Below, one piece after another: positions 11,682 to 23,900 of a DNA stretch of 64,000 nt. The notes under the pieces were generated by a model that did not search any database, was not told the origin of the DNA, and saw nothing but the letters and a program-made list of their open reading frames with translations. This DNA comes from Ceratopteris richardii (Eukaryota; Streptophyta; Polypodiopsida; Polypodiales; Pteridaceae), in contig CM035423.1 of the NCBI GenBank assembly GCA_020310875.1, positions 130,176,138-130,240,137 on the forward strand. The letters run 5' to 3'. The first letter of the stretch is position 1; every line of letters begins with the position of its first letter. The translations under genes were made by a program, and so were the position numbers.

Positions 11682-13050
11682 AACCCCCCTTGAGCGAATG
11701 ATGTGAACACATACAGGGAGTGAAAAATCAGCCCCCACAAGGTAGTAAGCCTAAAGCTTTGCGAAAAGCTTCAAACTTTTCTCGTGGAAGAGCTTTGGTG
11801 AATATGTCTGCTACATTATCTTGTGTAGGCACATATACCAAATCAATATCTTTGTGCATGAAACACCGGGCTTCGTGCAGCAACCAATGCACTCTAACTA
11901 TCAGTGAGAATATGTGTAGCAGCATCAATCTCCATGCAAAGATCCATCAATAGGTCTCAGCTATATACACTCCACTGTAGCTGTGAAAACTGCCCTGTAC
12001 TCAGTTTCACAACTCGATGTCGCCATTGTAGGTTGCTTCTTACTCAACCAAGATATGCATGAGTCTCCAAGGAAAAAGCAATTGCCACTAGTGGACACAT
12101 GAGTATCATAACAACCAGCCCAATCACTATCTGTAAAAGCACGCAGGCATGGCTGAATATCTCTTCCATAAAAGAGGCCTAAGCTCAAAGTGCCTCTGAG
12201 ATATCTCAACACATGTTTCACCGCTTAGTGCTAGGGCTATGCATGAATCGACTCAACTGGGAAACTGCATACTGTATATCCGTCCTTGTATTGCATGCAT
12301 ATATAAGACATCCCACGGCTTGCTAATAAAGAGAAGTATCAAATGCATCATTGGAGTCCTCAACTGAGAACCTGAATCCTATCTCAACTCGTGTGGAAAC
12401 TGGCTTCCAATCCTCAAAGTCAAAACAGTGAAGTAGTTTTTCAACATATTTTGCTTGATGCATAACGATTCCCCCCCTCAATGGATACAAACTGGATGCC
12501 AAGATAGTAGCTCAAAAGACCAAGATAAGTGACATCAAGAGTACGCTGCAAATCAACCATAAGAATGTCAAGTTTTGCATCACATGAACCACTCAAGAGT
12601 ATGTCATCGACATAAAGAACAAGCACTATAAGATCAGCCCCCTTTTTGCTTACATAGAGTGTGCTTTCAATTGGACTACATGTGAAGCCAAGAGCAATCA
12701 AGTTCTTATGAATTTTGTCATACCATGCACGTGGAGATTGCTTGAGACCATACAAGGCTTTATGCAAGAGATAAACCATATGCTCTTTCCCTTTTCATAG
12801 AAAATCCAAGAGGTTGCTTCACATAGACCTCTTCTTGCAAATCACCATTCAAGAAGCTTGTTTTTATGTCCAACTGATGCACTTTCCAACCTCGATGTGT
12901 AGCCAATGCGTGAAGTAGGTGCAAAAGTTTCCTCATAGTCAATGCCATACTGTTGTGCATATCTTTTGGCAACCAATCTAGCTTTGTGGCGATCAATGCT
13001 ACCATCGGACTTTCTCTTAATGGTAGTCATGCATGAAGTAGGTGCAAAAG
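11682..13050 (-). pseudogene. Inverted copy of Copia-2 RT/RNase H (right palindrome arm)
   Basis: This is the reverse complement of 10141-11509. On the minus strand it reads the second copy of the RT block, YVDDILLSG (about 12595), FTDSDWAGCYD (about 12135) and DIDLVYVPTQDNVADIFTKAL (about 11790). It shares the defects of the left arm. A transcript crossing both arms would fold on itself. Confidence 0.93.
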
Positions 13051-13204
13051 TACTCAGGGATATTATTCAGCTCTTACTTCATTTGAGTTCATCGTCAATA
13101 GAGAGAGCTATTCCAACCATCTGTCTTCTCGGTGTGTATTGTTGCATTTGTGCTCCTTGTGTGTGCTTCTCGTGTGCCTCTCGCAATTCTACACACACCC
13201 AACA
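13051..13204 (+). repeat. Copia-2 3' LTR, remaining part
   Basis: It matches the last 154 bp of the 5' LTR (6679-6832) in direct orientation and ends CACCCAACA, followed by the TGTAG target duplication. Confidence 0.88.
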
Positions 13205-14955
13205 TGTAGTAGATGCACAATCTTATATTTCACAAAGCACAAGGATGAAGAGTCTTCATGCTTTAAAAGTTAATTAGCTCTTGTGGAGAATCAAATAAGT
13301 AAACCCCTAAAACGGCTAAGGTTAGATGGAGAAGGAGAATATTTATCCCATGAATTTGATTCCTATCTCCAAGAGAGAGGAATAAAAAGGGAAATCACTA
13401 CTAGATACACTCCTCAACAGAATGGAATGGTAAAGAGAAGAAATAGGACCATTGTGGAGATTGCAAGGTCCATGCCCAATGAGAAGGAGCTACCCAACTA
13501 CTTGTGGCTAGAAGCAGTATCTACTAGACCTATTTGATAATAGATTACCATCAAAGGCTCTCGATGGTATGAATCCATATGAGGCATGGAATGGAAGAAG
13601 ACCTATCTTGGATCATTGCAGGATCTTTGGGTGCATTGCATATGCACATGTACCTTCAGAGATAAGAGGTAAATTGGACCCTAAGGCAGATAAGTGTGTG
13701 TTCATAGGCTATGAACTTAATCAAAAAGGTTATAGATTGTATAATCCCAACAATAAAGGCTTTATAGTAAGTTGAACTATTGTCTTTGATGAAAAAATAT
13801 CATGGTTTGAAGATGATTGCAAGAAAAACAAGCTACCTTATGATCTAGATGAAAATTATCATGCCCTAAACATGTATGTAGGTTAAGGAAGGGTGTATAT
13901 GGTTTGAAGCAAGGCCCAAAGGCTTGGAATCATAGGTTACTCACCTATGTATAAGACAAAGGATTCATGGTGCGTGAAGCATATCCTTCACTCTTCATTG
14001 AGAGGAATCAATCTGAAGTCATATACCTTTGTGTATATGTTGATGATATAATGATCACAAGTAATGATGTTGAAGGCATAAGGAGGATCAAGTTTCAAAT
14101 GAAGGAGGAATTCAAGTTCAGTGACCTAGGCAACCCACGTAATTCCTAGGGTTGGAAGTATTATACACAAAATAGGGTATGTATCTCACTCAAAGGAAAT
14201 ACATCAAAGATTTGCTTGTTGAGTTCAAGATGGAGAACTCAAAGGTTGTAGGTACACCCATGGAGATGAATCTCAAGCTAAGTGCTTATGAAGGAGATTA
14301 AATTGGAGGTATAACAAGCTATCAGAGTGTAGTGGGTAGTCTAAACTATGCCACATTCACTAGAATGGAAATTTTCTATAGTGTAAACATCCTAACTCAA
14401 TTTATGCACACTCTTAGGAAACCTCACATGGAAGCAACCAAGAGGATATCAAACTTGAAGGGAACCATCGATAAAGATATGTATTACCGATATACATCTC
14501 ATATAGGTATTAAACTCTTCTTTGATGTAGATTGGACAAGTTCTAAAGATGACAGGAGAAGTAAATCAGGATATCTCACCTCTGTAGGTACAAAACTTAT
14601 CTCACCTCTGCAGTCTATTGTTGCACTCTCATGAACTAAAGTTAAATATAGAGGACTATCCAATGCAACTCATGAGGCAATGTGGATCAAGTCCTTGTAT
14701 TCTGATTTAGGTCTCAAGTCTTCTACTCATCACATTTTTGGGGACGACATTAGTTCACTTCATATTGCAGCTAAGCCAATCTACCATGTCAGGACCAAGC
14801 ATATAGAAGTTCACTATCACTATGTCAGAGAAAAGATCACAAGTAAGGATATTGATTTGTCCTATGTATCTACTCACAACCAACGTGTAGATATGATGAC
14901 CAAGGCATTGGATGGAGTTAAATTGAATAGGTTCAAAGCTGTGATTGGATTATAG
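13205..14955 (+). pseudogene. Copia-1 integrase (second part), RT and RNase H (broken)
   Basis: The integrase continues from 6540 across the nested insertion. It reads YFTKHKDE, then RLDGEGEYLSHEF (about 13322) and PQQNGMVKRRNRT with Lys at the place of the catalytic Glu (about 13411-13450). PYEAWNGRRP and FIGYELNQKGYRLY follow. A large internal deletion removes the N-terminal RT, and the text resumes at KGVYGLKQGPKAW (about 13892). The RT active site YVDD is at 14035-14046. RNase H has DVDWTSSKDDRRSKSGY (about 14526) and the tail reads HIEVHYHYVREKI (about 14798). Frameshifts and stop codons are frequent. Confidence 0.8.
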
Positions 14956-15008
14956 GAAGTGTTGAAGAATTGAAGACTCATGCATCTTAGGATTGAGGGG
15001 AGAGTTTT

Positions 15009-15458
15009 TGGTGCATGGAGAAAGTCTAAGTATTTTATCAATGCCCATAGAATTTTTTTTCTAATTTTTTGTCATAAATGTATTCCTAGTTCGTCATGTG
15101 TCTTGAAGATTTCAACGGTTAAAGTTAAAGGTTACCTCAATCAAAGATCAAAGTGAAGGATGGAGAAAATCTTGTGACCTAATGGGAGCCAAACTCCATA
15201 AATCTTTTTGAATTCAAATTCAAATCATTTCCTAAGAATGAGGATTACTTTTAGGTGAAATCTCTAACACACACACACACACATACACACACACACACAT
15301 ACACACACACACGGGTGATCAAAGTTATTAGAGCTTATCATTGCACTCATATTGAGTGAAAATTCCACTATCTTGAAGTGATAAAAGTCCTTCACATATC
15401 CTTTTTATCATATGTGTATTAGCAATACATATTTTGATTCATTTCTATTGATTTGTCA
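15009..15458 (+). repeat. Copia-1 3' LTR
   Basis: It starts TGGTGCATGGAG after a purine tract (about 14990-15004) and ends near ATTTGTCA. It aligns with 4909-5411 and contains an (AC)n stretch at 15271-15312 in place of the (TA)n of the 5' LTR. Confidence 0.75.
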
Positions 15459-16966
15459 AGGTCTGTGTATCACCTTGTTCATGAAAAGTCGAGTTTACCC
15501 CCCAAACTTCTTGGATTCATTTCTTAGTGTATGGTGAGTCTAAATTCATGAAATAAATTGCTTTCGTTATCTTAACAGTTTAGCTGAAGGTGTGAAAAAG
15601 ATCTTTGGATAATTTCTACCAAATTGTGAGCAATAAACAAAATTATGAGAGCTTCTCTTCCATAAACAGAAAGTTTCTCAAGTTTTTTGAACTCCAAACT
15701 TATCTGTTTTGACACAGAAGTTTGTGAATGATGCTCGAAGATACTCAGGTGCTTTAAATCTATATCTTGGAAGCTTAGGGAGTGCATCAAGTGTCTTTGA
15801 AGCTAAAAATGGCTAGTCTTGAGCAAGTTTTGCCAAGTCAATCTCATCTCTGTAGACCACATCCATCACCTATTCACACCCACCCCTTCCACCTGACTTT
15901 AAGTTTCTAGTAACTGAAGGCGTTGAAGATATGGGCACATTTGATTTTGAGCAAATCCTTCAAGAAGTTCCATTGTCAGATGTAGAGCTTGAATTAGAAA
16001 TAGAATGAGAAAGAAACAACTAGACATCCAAGAAGGCACGAGGAACAATAACATACTAAAGAACTCCACGTCCATTCAAAGGAAGACAAAATTTGTTGCG
16101 GTCCTAGGAAAGTGATGAGGAAGAAGAAGGAGAACCCACGTATACTGCAAAGATGATATGCATGTGGTCTAATGATCCATTAGGAAATCCATGTGGAGGG
16201 CAAAGCTACTACAAGAATACCCAAAGATGATATGCATGTGGTCTAATGCTCGACTCTAGATTTTAAATAACTTTTGTTATGGATTGGTCCCAAGGCAATG
16301 TTCATGGAAGGCATTCATGAACAAAGTCAAGAATAATGCGCACTGTATAGTTTGGGTTAACTACCCATATCTTGCACCTCCAGATGGACCTCCTATAGTA
16401 GCTTATATGATTGCAATCATTTGCTAGTGGATGCCATGCTTGAAGCCCATGCCTGATAGACATCACAACATAGATGCTTATCAAGATATTCGACACGTTT
16501 GTGGTATTCAAGATGTTTCGAAATGTCTACGCTCATGTATCCACATCGGGATTTGAAAATGGAAGTCTAGATATGGTGTATGACCTAAGTAATAGGCCTT
16601 CCCTCAAGATTGTGTATGGAATTGCAGAGTCAACTGCCTCCTTGCCTATTACAAACAAACATTCAGACATTCGAAGAAATGTTCACAACAAGATTTTGAA
16701 AGTACCACTCTAAAGTATTTATCTCAAAACCCACTCATCTTCTACAGCTCTTTGCATGCGAACAAGCGATATACTCCACGCACTATAGGCTATTGCATCT
16801 AGGTGTTCCAGTTGCAGTTGACTGGCAATGTCTCGAATCAGATCTTGCAAGGGGACCCTATGGAAGAGAGCAAGAGCTGGCCACAGATATTATCCAATAT
16901 TACATAGATTGCCCTGTACCACAAGGGTCTATCAAGGATGAAAAAATTGAGAGGGGGGAGTGGGAG
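15459..16966 (+). pseudogene. 3' half of Gypsy-1 accessory gene ORF2 (broken)
   Basis: This is the continuation of Gypsy-1 after Copia-1. The translation matches the end of Gypsy-B ORF2: LLQEYPKM and KVKNNAHC, NYPYLAPP (about 16205-16400), then MVYDLSNRPSLKIVYG (about 16574), THLLQLFACE (about 16730) and VDWQCLESDLARG (about 16815). The Pro-rich and most of the coiled-coil part cannot be followed. A purine tract (about 16950-16966) precedes the 3' LTR, as in Gypsy-B. The conserved C-terminal region in two diverged elements argues for selection on ORF2 in the past. Confidence 0.75.
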
Positions 16967-17605
16967 TGTTAGTGGTCAAAGAATACAAGGGACATGAGGG
17001 AAGAAGGCTAAAGAGAAGGACGAGGTTCAAATACGAGACTCAATAGACACAGAAGTCTTAGGTAAATAGGCAAAGAATAAGGGCATAATTAAAATTCCAA
17101 AACTTTTTTTTTTTTAACGAAGAATGATTTTCATCCCTACACTCATTGTATATAATCATTTTTTATATTTCCAACTCCATTTTGTACAAGCCAAGGATTC
17201 CTGGAGTTTGAGGATTTTGGAGCTCATTTGAGCCCTCAAAGTAGCTTAGGAACCTACTGTTTAATTAAGCGAGACACTAGGTCTGAAATAGGCCAATGCT
17301 AGTCAAAAACCTATAAAGAGAGCTTTAGAGCTCATTTTTGGGGTTACTTGGTTCGAGATTGAGCTTATTTGCGAGCATCATATACATTTCTTGAGCTTAT
17401 GAACAAAAGATTGCATTGTTCTACTCTTTGTCTTGCCTTGTGTGGATGTGTGTGTGTGTATGTGTGTGCATTCTCTAGTGCTTTTTACTCACTCACTTGT
17501 GCACTCTTATCCTCACAATCATCATATCATCCTCATGTCTCTAAGGATTGACATGTATGAGGTGGATCTTCACCACGGTGGTACTTCCATTGTGCTAGAG
17601 TGACA
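16967..17605 (+). repeat. Gypsy-1 3' LTR
   Basis: It begins TGTTAGTGG after a polypurine tract and ends near GAGTGACA. It is related to the LTRs of Gypsy-A and Gypsy-B through the blocks AACTCCATTTTGT, CACTAGGTCTG and AGAGCTCATTTTTG and the TATA box CTATAAAGAG (17311-17320). A GT-rich stretch near 17445-17470 matches the same place in the other LTRs. It is closest to the Gypsy-A type. Confidence 0.82.
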
Positions 17606-18850
17606 CTCATGTTGTTTGTGTGCATTCTTGCTCCCCAACTCCAACAAAAATTAAAAAAATAATTTTACCTTTGTTAAGAACATATACTAAGAAATTCTTC
17701 TACCTTTGAATATTTGTCAATAAATATAGGAAATTCAATACCCATTTTTTGAGAAAGAATCTTTTGAAAAATGGATGTTGAAATCATGAATAGAATCAAG
17801 CAAGGAAAAATATATGGAAAAAAGTAAAATGGTTAGCTGAATCCTAGAATTTGTATGCATATTTAAATCAAATCAAAATCAGGCGATAAGAATGCATACC
17901 AATAATAGGGTTTACATATAATAGCATCAAAACTTCTTCATTTGTCACAATAAAATTATTCTTATGTGTGTTTTCTATCCAAGGAGTCTTTATGTAGTGG
18001 CGTATCATAATGAAGAGCTCATCATGAAAGACATGAGATAAATGTTTAAAATTAACTAAATCAAATTGTAATAAAAATATCAAGAATGAGTTTTGTTTTG
18101 TTGTGATCCTCAAATTAAAAAGACACAACATAAGAGGAGGGAGAAAGTACCCATTTTTTTATTTTTAACTAGATTGAAAACCATTAAATTGGGATAGTAT
18201 TCAATATTTCCATCCACTAACATTAGAAAAATAGGAAGTATCACCCACAAACTTTGATTTTGAGATAAGGTTCAGAATCATCTAGTTCTTCATGTGTAGA
18301 ATTGACAAAAAAAATGGGTGAATTTTAAAACCTCATTGTAGACGGCAACACACCTTAGATCAATATATTTCATAATGGATAGAAAAGGTACAACACACTT
18401 TAAAATCCATTTGTAAGAATGGTGTCCGATGAAAATGGAAGATAGCTCAAAAGCTAGTGCTATGAGGTGATTGATGAGCACACATAAAGTTTCCTAGCTT
18501 TGATTGCAGTTCCTTCGAGGAATGATAAAGAAACACCACAAAGAATGCATGAACATAAGTGTGCATGCAATTTGGGGGATTCATGCAGATGATAGGGACC
18601 ATTACTAAATCCACTCTTCCAACTCATAACTTTCTATGTGTCCATTAACTAATTTTGGTATCATCAATTCATAGCTAATACATATTATCAAAACCCACTC
18701 ACAGTGAAATCGAAATCAAATGTCGATTGTAAAATTTTACCCTAGCAAAGAGTAGGTAGAACAAAATTAAAAAATGAGAAAGAATTCATGAAAAAGTATC
18801 TTTTTTTGCATTGAATCAATATTGGAGTCATAATCATTAACCACGTGCAT
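17606..18850. other. AT-rich intergenic DNA, nothing recognised
   Basis: No gene, LTR, tRNA or strong repeat was recognised. Short open frames here have no family features. The stretch is presumably the insertion target of Gypsy-1. Confidence 0.5.
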
Positions 18851-18960
18851 GTGGGTGATAAAGGGAGCCCCTAGGTGTATGTGTTTGTCCTTTCAATATT
18901 TTCAACCTATATGGAAAGTAGGTCATAAGATCAAATCCTTAAAAGTTTGAAACAAAAAAG
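18851..18960 (+). mobile_element. SINE-like fragment (3' part), related to 19801-19908
   Basis: GTGGGTGATAAAGGGAG, CCCTAGGTGTATGTGT and TTTCAATATTTT align in order with GTGGGGGATAAGAAGAG, CCCTAGGGTGCATGTGT and TTTCAATCTTTG of the SINE-like copy at 19709-19908. It ends in an A-rich tail (about 18951-18959). The tRNA-like head is not recognisable. Some 750 bp of featureless AT-rich DNA separates it from the second copy. Confidence 0.6.
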
Positions 18961-19708
18961 AAGGATAGTGCATCACATATTGATCAAGCTATCCTCCACA
19001 AATGTGAATTGCATAAATTTGTTTGTAAAAGGAATTGTGCATAAGTAAAAGAAAAATTAAACATATATGTGATTTGTGTAAAACACTAAGAGCATACGTA
19101 AAGTCTGTTTCTTGGTAAATATATTATAGATGATAACGAGAAGTTGAAAACATGTGTGCATGACGGGCTTCAATGCATCAATATTTTAAAATGTTGAACA
19201 GGTATATTTTCTATTGATATTAAAGAGCGTGGGGGGGAGGGGGGATATATCCAACTTAAGAAATATCTATGTAAGGATGAGCATACTTCGTCTGTTCTTT
19301 TACGTCCATATTCAAGTTTAGGGGAGGACATGTGAGATGTAGTTAACGAGTTAAAAGAGACCTTGTAAGATACCATTGATATTGCTACAATCAAGAGGAA
19401 CAAAAAAATACAAGCATAGATATAACGAAGGAGTTACGGGATTGTCAAATGGTGTGGAAAGGAACATTCAAGATTCACACGAGAATTTTCATGCTTAAAA
19501 CGCAAGCTCAAAATATCAGAAAATAAAACTCCAGAAAACCTGAGAAGTTCCGTAAGTCGAGTGAAAACGGCGATCATAAGGAAAGATTGACCAATGTGCA
19601 GCAAATAAAAGAAAACTTGTTTCCCAATATTTAGTTAGATGTGATGTGCATTATATGTTGATTCAAACACGTCAAGTTTTCTAAGCAAGCATGATGAACG
19701 GTATCGAA

Positions 19709-19908
19709 GATCCATGGTGTAGCGGTTAACACCTTGGATCTTGGACTGTGAAGCCCAAGGTTTAAAACCCAAACAGCGGCCTGATGTATAATCCCAAAAG
19801 TGGGGGATAAGAAGAGTCCCTAGGGTGCATGTGTCATTCATTTCAATCTTTGAAGCATAAGTGCAAAAGTATGTCAAGGACTGAACTTCCAAAAAAAAAA
19901 AAAAAAAA
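19709..19908 (+). mobile_element. tRNA-derived SINE-like element with poly(A) tail
   Basis: The head looks like a tRNA gene: A box TGGTGTAGCGGT (19715-19726) and B box GGTTTAAAACCC (19759-19770), with an anticodon-like loop CTGTGAA between. The body of about 120 bp matches the fragment at 18851-18960, and the element ends in 18 A residues (19891-19908). The acceptor stem does not pair well, so this is not a working tRNA gene. Head, body and poly(A) together are the layout of a plant SINE. No clear target duplication was found. Confidence 0.7.
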
Positions 19909-19935
19909 GAGATAAATGGTTTAAAAATGACCAAA

Positions 19936-20960
<1,025 letters not shown>

Positions 20961-23900
20961 TCAGAGACATCTGGCGGTATCACCATCTTTAGCAGCTGCC
21001 AAGAGATGACTCAAATAGACATAGGCAATTGTACTGGTTTTATCTAATCCTAAAACCTGATCAAATGCTTCTTTTCCCAAATTAAAGTTCTCCATAGATC
21101 TGCACGTTGCCAACAATATCTGCCAGGTCTCAGAATGTCTACCTGTTGGCATCTTTTTCATCAATGTTGTTGCCTCACTGATGTGGCCTTTACAGACAAG
21201 TACATTAACTATATAATTGTAGTGCTCATGAACTGGAGCGATGCCATAGTCCTTGCTCATTGCTTCAAAAAGAACCTCACTTTTTTCATAAAGCCCAGCT
21301 TTACTGCATGCATTGAGCAAAATGACAAAGGTTACAGCATCTGGCTGTAAACCTTTATCCAGCATCTTTCCAAAGAAAGCAAGGACATCGGCACCTTGTC
21401 CAGACTGAACATAGCCACCCATCAATGCAGTCCAAGATGCCACATCTTGGACCGTCAGTCTATCAAACATTTCAAGCGCTCTTGGAAGATAGCCACATTT
21501 TGCATACATGTATATCACTGTAGTGGCAACCATGGGATCTCTTTCTATAAATCCTAATCTTTCGATTTCCGTATGTATGCCAACACCCTTATCCATTGCT
21601 CCACTGCATATGCATGCTTTCAAGCAACCATAAAAAATAATAGAATCAGGAAAGATGCCCATGCTGAGCATCGACTCATAACATTTCAACACTTCTTCAT
21701 ACTCTTCGGATTGGACATAACCTGCAATCAATGCAGCCCATGAAACTTCATTCTTCACAGCCACCCTATTGAAAACTTGTCTGGCTAACTGCAGCATGCC
21801 AAAGTTAGCATACATACTAACTAAACCATTGCCAATGGCAAGTTCACTTTCAAAAAGCCCACGTAGCTCAATTTCAGTATGAAATTTGTAACCTTTAGCA
21901 ATGTCCCCTATGCTGCCACATGCCTTCAAAATAATTACATATGAAGCACCAGGTGCAGAAAAACCTAGCATTTGCATTCGATAAAAGCAATCAAGTGCTG
22001 CCTCATCTTGGCCCTGATCAGCATAAGCAGCTACCAGTGAAGTCCAACTGGTGGCATCTTGAGAACTTAGATTTTCAAATACTTCCTTTGCAATATCTAA
22101 ACGGTCCAATTTGGCATAAAAAGAAATAAGGTTGTTCCTAACTGCATGATCATGTTCGAAAATGCCAATCCTTTCAACCTCTGCATGTATAAGTTGGAGT
22201 TTATCAACAGCACCGAGTATAGCACAGGCTTTCAGGCTGCAAATAACTGCCATACTGTCAGGAGCAACACCTTCATGTTGCATGTATTCAAAGCAATCAA
22301 TTGCCAAATCAGCTTGCTCTAGCTCGATGTGTCCTGAAATAAGTGAGGTCCATGATGGAGCTTCTCGCACTGGCAGCTTCTGGAACACTTGATGTGCTTT
22401 CTCAAGCAAGCCAAATCTTGTGTACATGTCTAATACAACACTACCCACCACTGCATCACTCTGAGGCAACCTGTTTATTTCAATTTCTGCATGTATCTGT
22501 ACACCCTTGCTGATAGTTCCTAAAATTCCACATGCTTTTAATCCAGTAATGTGTGTGACATTGTCTGGAGACACACTCTCCAGCTTCATTAGCTCCAAGC
22601 AAATAAGGGCGTCTTCACATTGCCCATGCTCAACATAACCAGTAATGAGCATATTCCAGGTAAAGACTGTCCTTGAAGCAAGCTTCTCAAATACCTGCTG
22701 GGCTTTGGAAATGAATCCGAATTTGCTGTACATATCAACTAAGGCACAGCCTACATAAACATCATTCTCAAGTTGTGGATCTCTTTTTCTTATCATTGAA
22801 TGTATCTCTTCACCTTGTTCTATGCATTTAGAGTTTCCACAGGCTCTTAAGACACAGGCAAATGTAACAGCATTCACAAAGAAGCCCATTTGTTGCATCT
22901 TTCTAAAACATTCAAGAGCTTCCTCTTCCTGGGAGTGTTCTGTATATCCTGCAATTAAAGCAGTCCAAGAGACCACATCATGCAATGGTAGTCGATCGAA
23001 CACCTCTTGTGCTTGAGAAAGCATGCCAAACTTCGCATACATGTCAACCAGAGTATTTCCAATAGGAAGGTCTTTATGCATCAAGCCACGTCGCTCGATT
23101 TCCCCATGTAGCTCCAGGCCCTTGATTACAGAATCCATGACCGTGCTTGCTTTCAGACCACAAACATATGTTACAGCATCGGGGGCGATTCCCCCAAGCT
23201 GCATATCCTCCAGCAACTTCAACGCCTCCTCACCATACCCACTTTCAGAGTACCCTGCAATCAGAGCTGTCCATGACACTACATCCTTGGAAGAAAGGTT
23301 ATCAAACACTTCCTGTGCTTTTGCAATCAAGCCAAATTTAATGTACATGTCCACCAATGCAGAGCCAACAAAAGAATCCTTTTCTAAGAGCCCCATTCTG
23401 GCAATATCAGTATGTAGGCCAAGACCTTTTTCTAGATCCTTTAGCATATAGCAAGCCTTCAACAAAGCCAAATAGGTATGTCCAGTAGGATAAACAAACG
23501 CACTAGATAACATTTCATTGTAAAGCAAAAAAGCATTTTCTGGCTTTCCACACTTTACGTAGCCATTGATCAAGGAGGTCCACGACCACTCATTAGGTGT
23601 TACCATCATGTCAAAAGTTTTTCGGGCATCCAACATGCTGCCCATGTCGATCATCATTTGGACAAGAAGATTGCCGAGCAGTGAATGGCCTTCTAGGCCA
23701 ACTTTACAAATATATCCATGAAGGAGGAACCCAAAGTGTAATTCTTTTCCTTTTCTGTATTTCTTCACAATTAACGCTAAATTCCCGACAGAAGACTGTG
23801 ATAATGAGTTTTCTTGTAACGACTGTAAATCCTCCTCAATACCACGTAATTCCTGCATATCTCTTTTCAAATTTCCTTTTGAATGGGTTCCATAATTCCT

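Larger units (their letters stand above)
10141..13050. repeat. Giant inverted repeat (hairpin), 2 x 1,448 bp with 14-bp spacer
   Basis: Positions x and 23191-x are complementary from 10141/13050 to 11588/11603. The spacer is 11589-11602. By reading, fewer than about ten mismatches are seen, for example at codons giving R/H, N/K, V/I, I/V and R/K differences between the arms. The left arm is the 3' half of Copia-2 (RT, RNase H, start of the 3' LTR) and the right arm is its reverse complement. Both arms carry the same frameshifts and stop codons, so the copying came after those mutations. The repeat ends abruptly at CTTTTGCACC / GGTGCAAAAG. Confidence 0.97.
6541..13204 (+). mobile_element. Copia-2: Ty1/copia element nested in Copia-1, with internal inverted duplication
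   Basis: It has a 292-bp 5' LTR (6541-6832), an initiator-Met PBS, decayed gag, protease, integrase, RT and RNase H, a purine-rich tract before 11510 and a rearranged 3' LTR. The 3' LTR is split: 79 bp (11510-11588), then a reversed copy of the last 1.45 kb of the element (11603-13050), then the remaining 154 bp of LTR (13051-13204). About 59 bp of LTR sequence is missing at the rearrangement. TGTAG flanks both ends, so the outer boundaries are firm. Confidence 0.88.
4909..15458 (+). mobile_element. Copia-1: old Ty1/copia element nested in Gypsy-1
   Basis: The two LTRs (4909-5411 and 15009-15458) both begin TGG(T/C)ACATGGAG-like and both end near ATTTGTCA. Between them lie copia domains in the order gag, protease remnant, GAG-pre-integrase, integrase, RT and RNase H. 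The integrase is interrupted at 6540 and resumes at 13205 because Copia-2 is inserted there. The flanking Gypsy-1 ORF2 continues on both sides. No matching target duplication was found: ATTAC precedes the 5' LTR, but the 3' flank does not repeat it, and the 3' end could be misplaced by a few bases. Confidence 0.8.

Noticed and set aside
17868-19403. Minus-strand open frames of 60-90 codons
   Set aside because: Composition is that of random AT-rich DNA and no motif is recognised.
19709-19781. Functional tRNA-His gene
   Set aside because: The acceptor and anticodon stems do not pair properly, and the head continues into a body with a poly(A) tail, as in a SINE.
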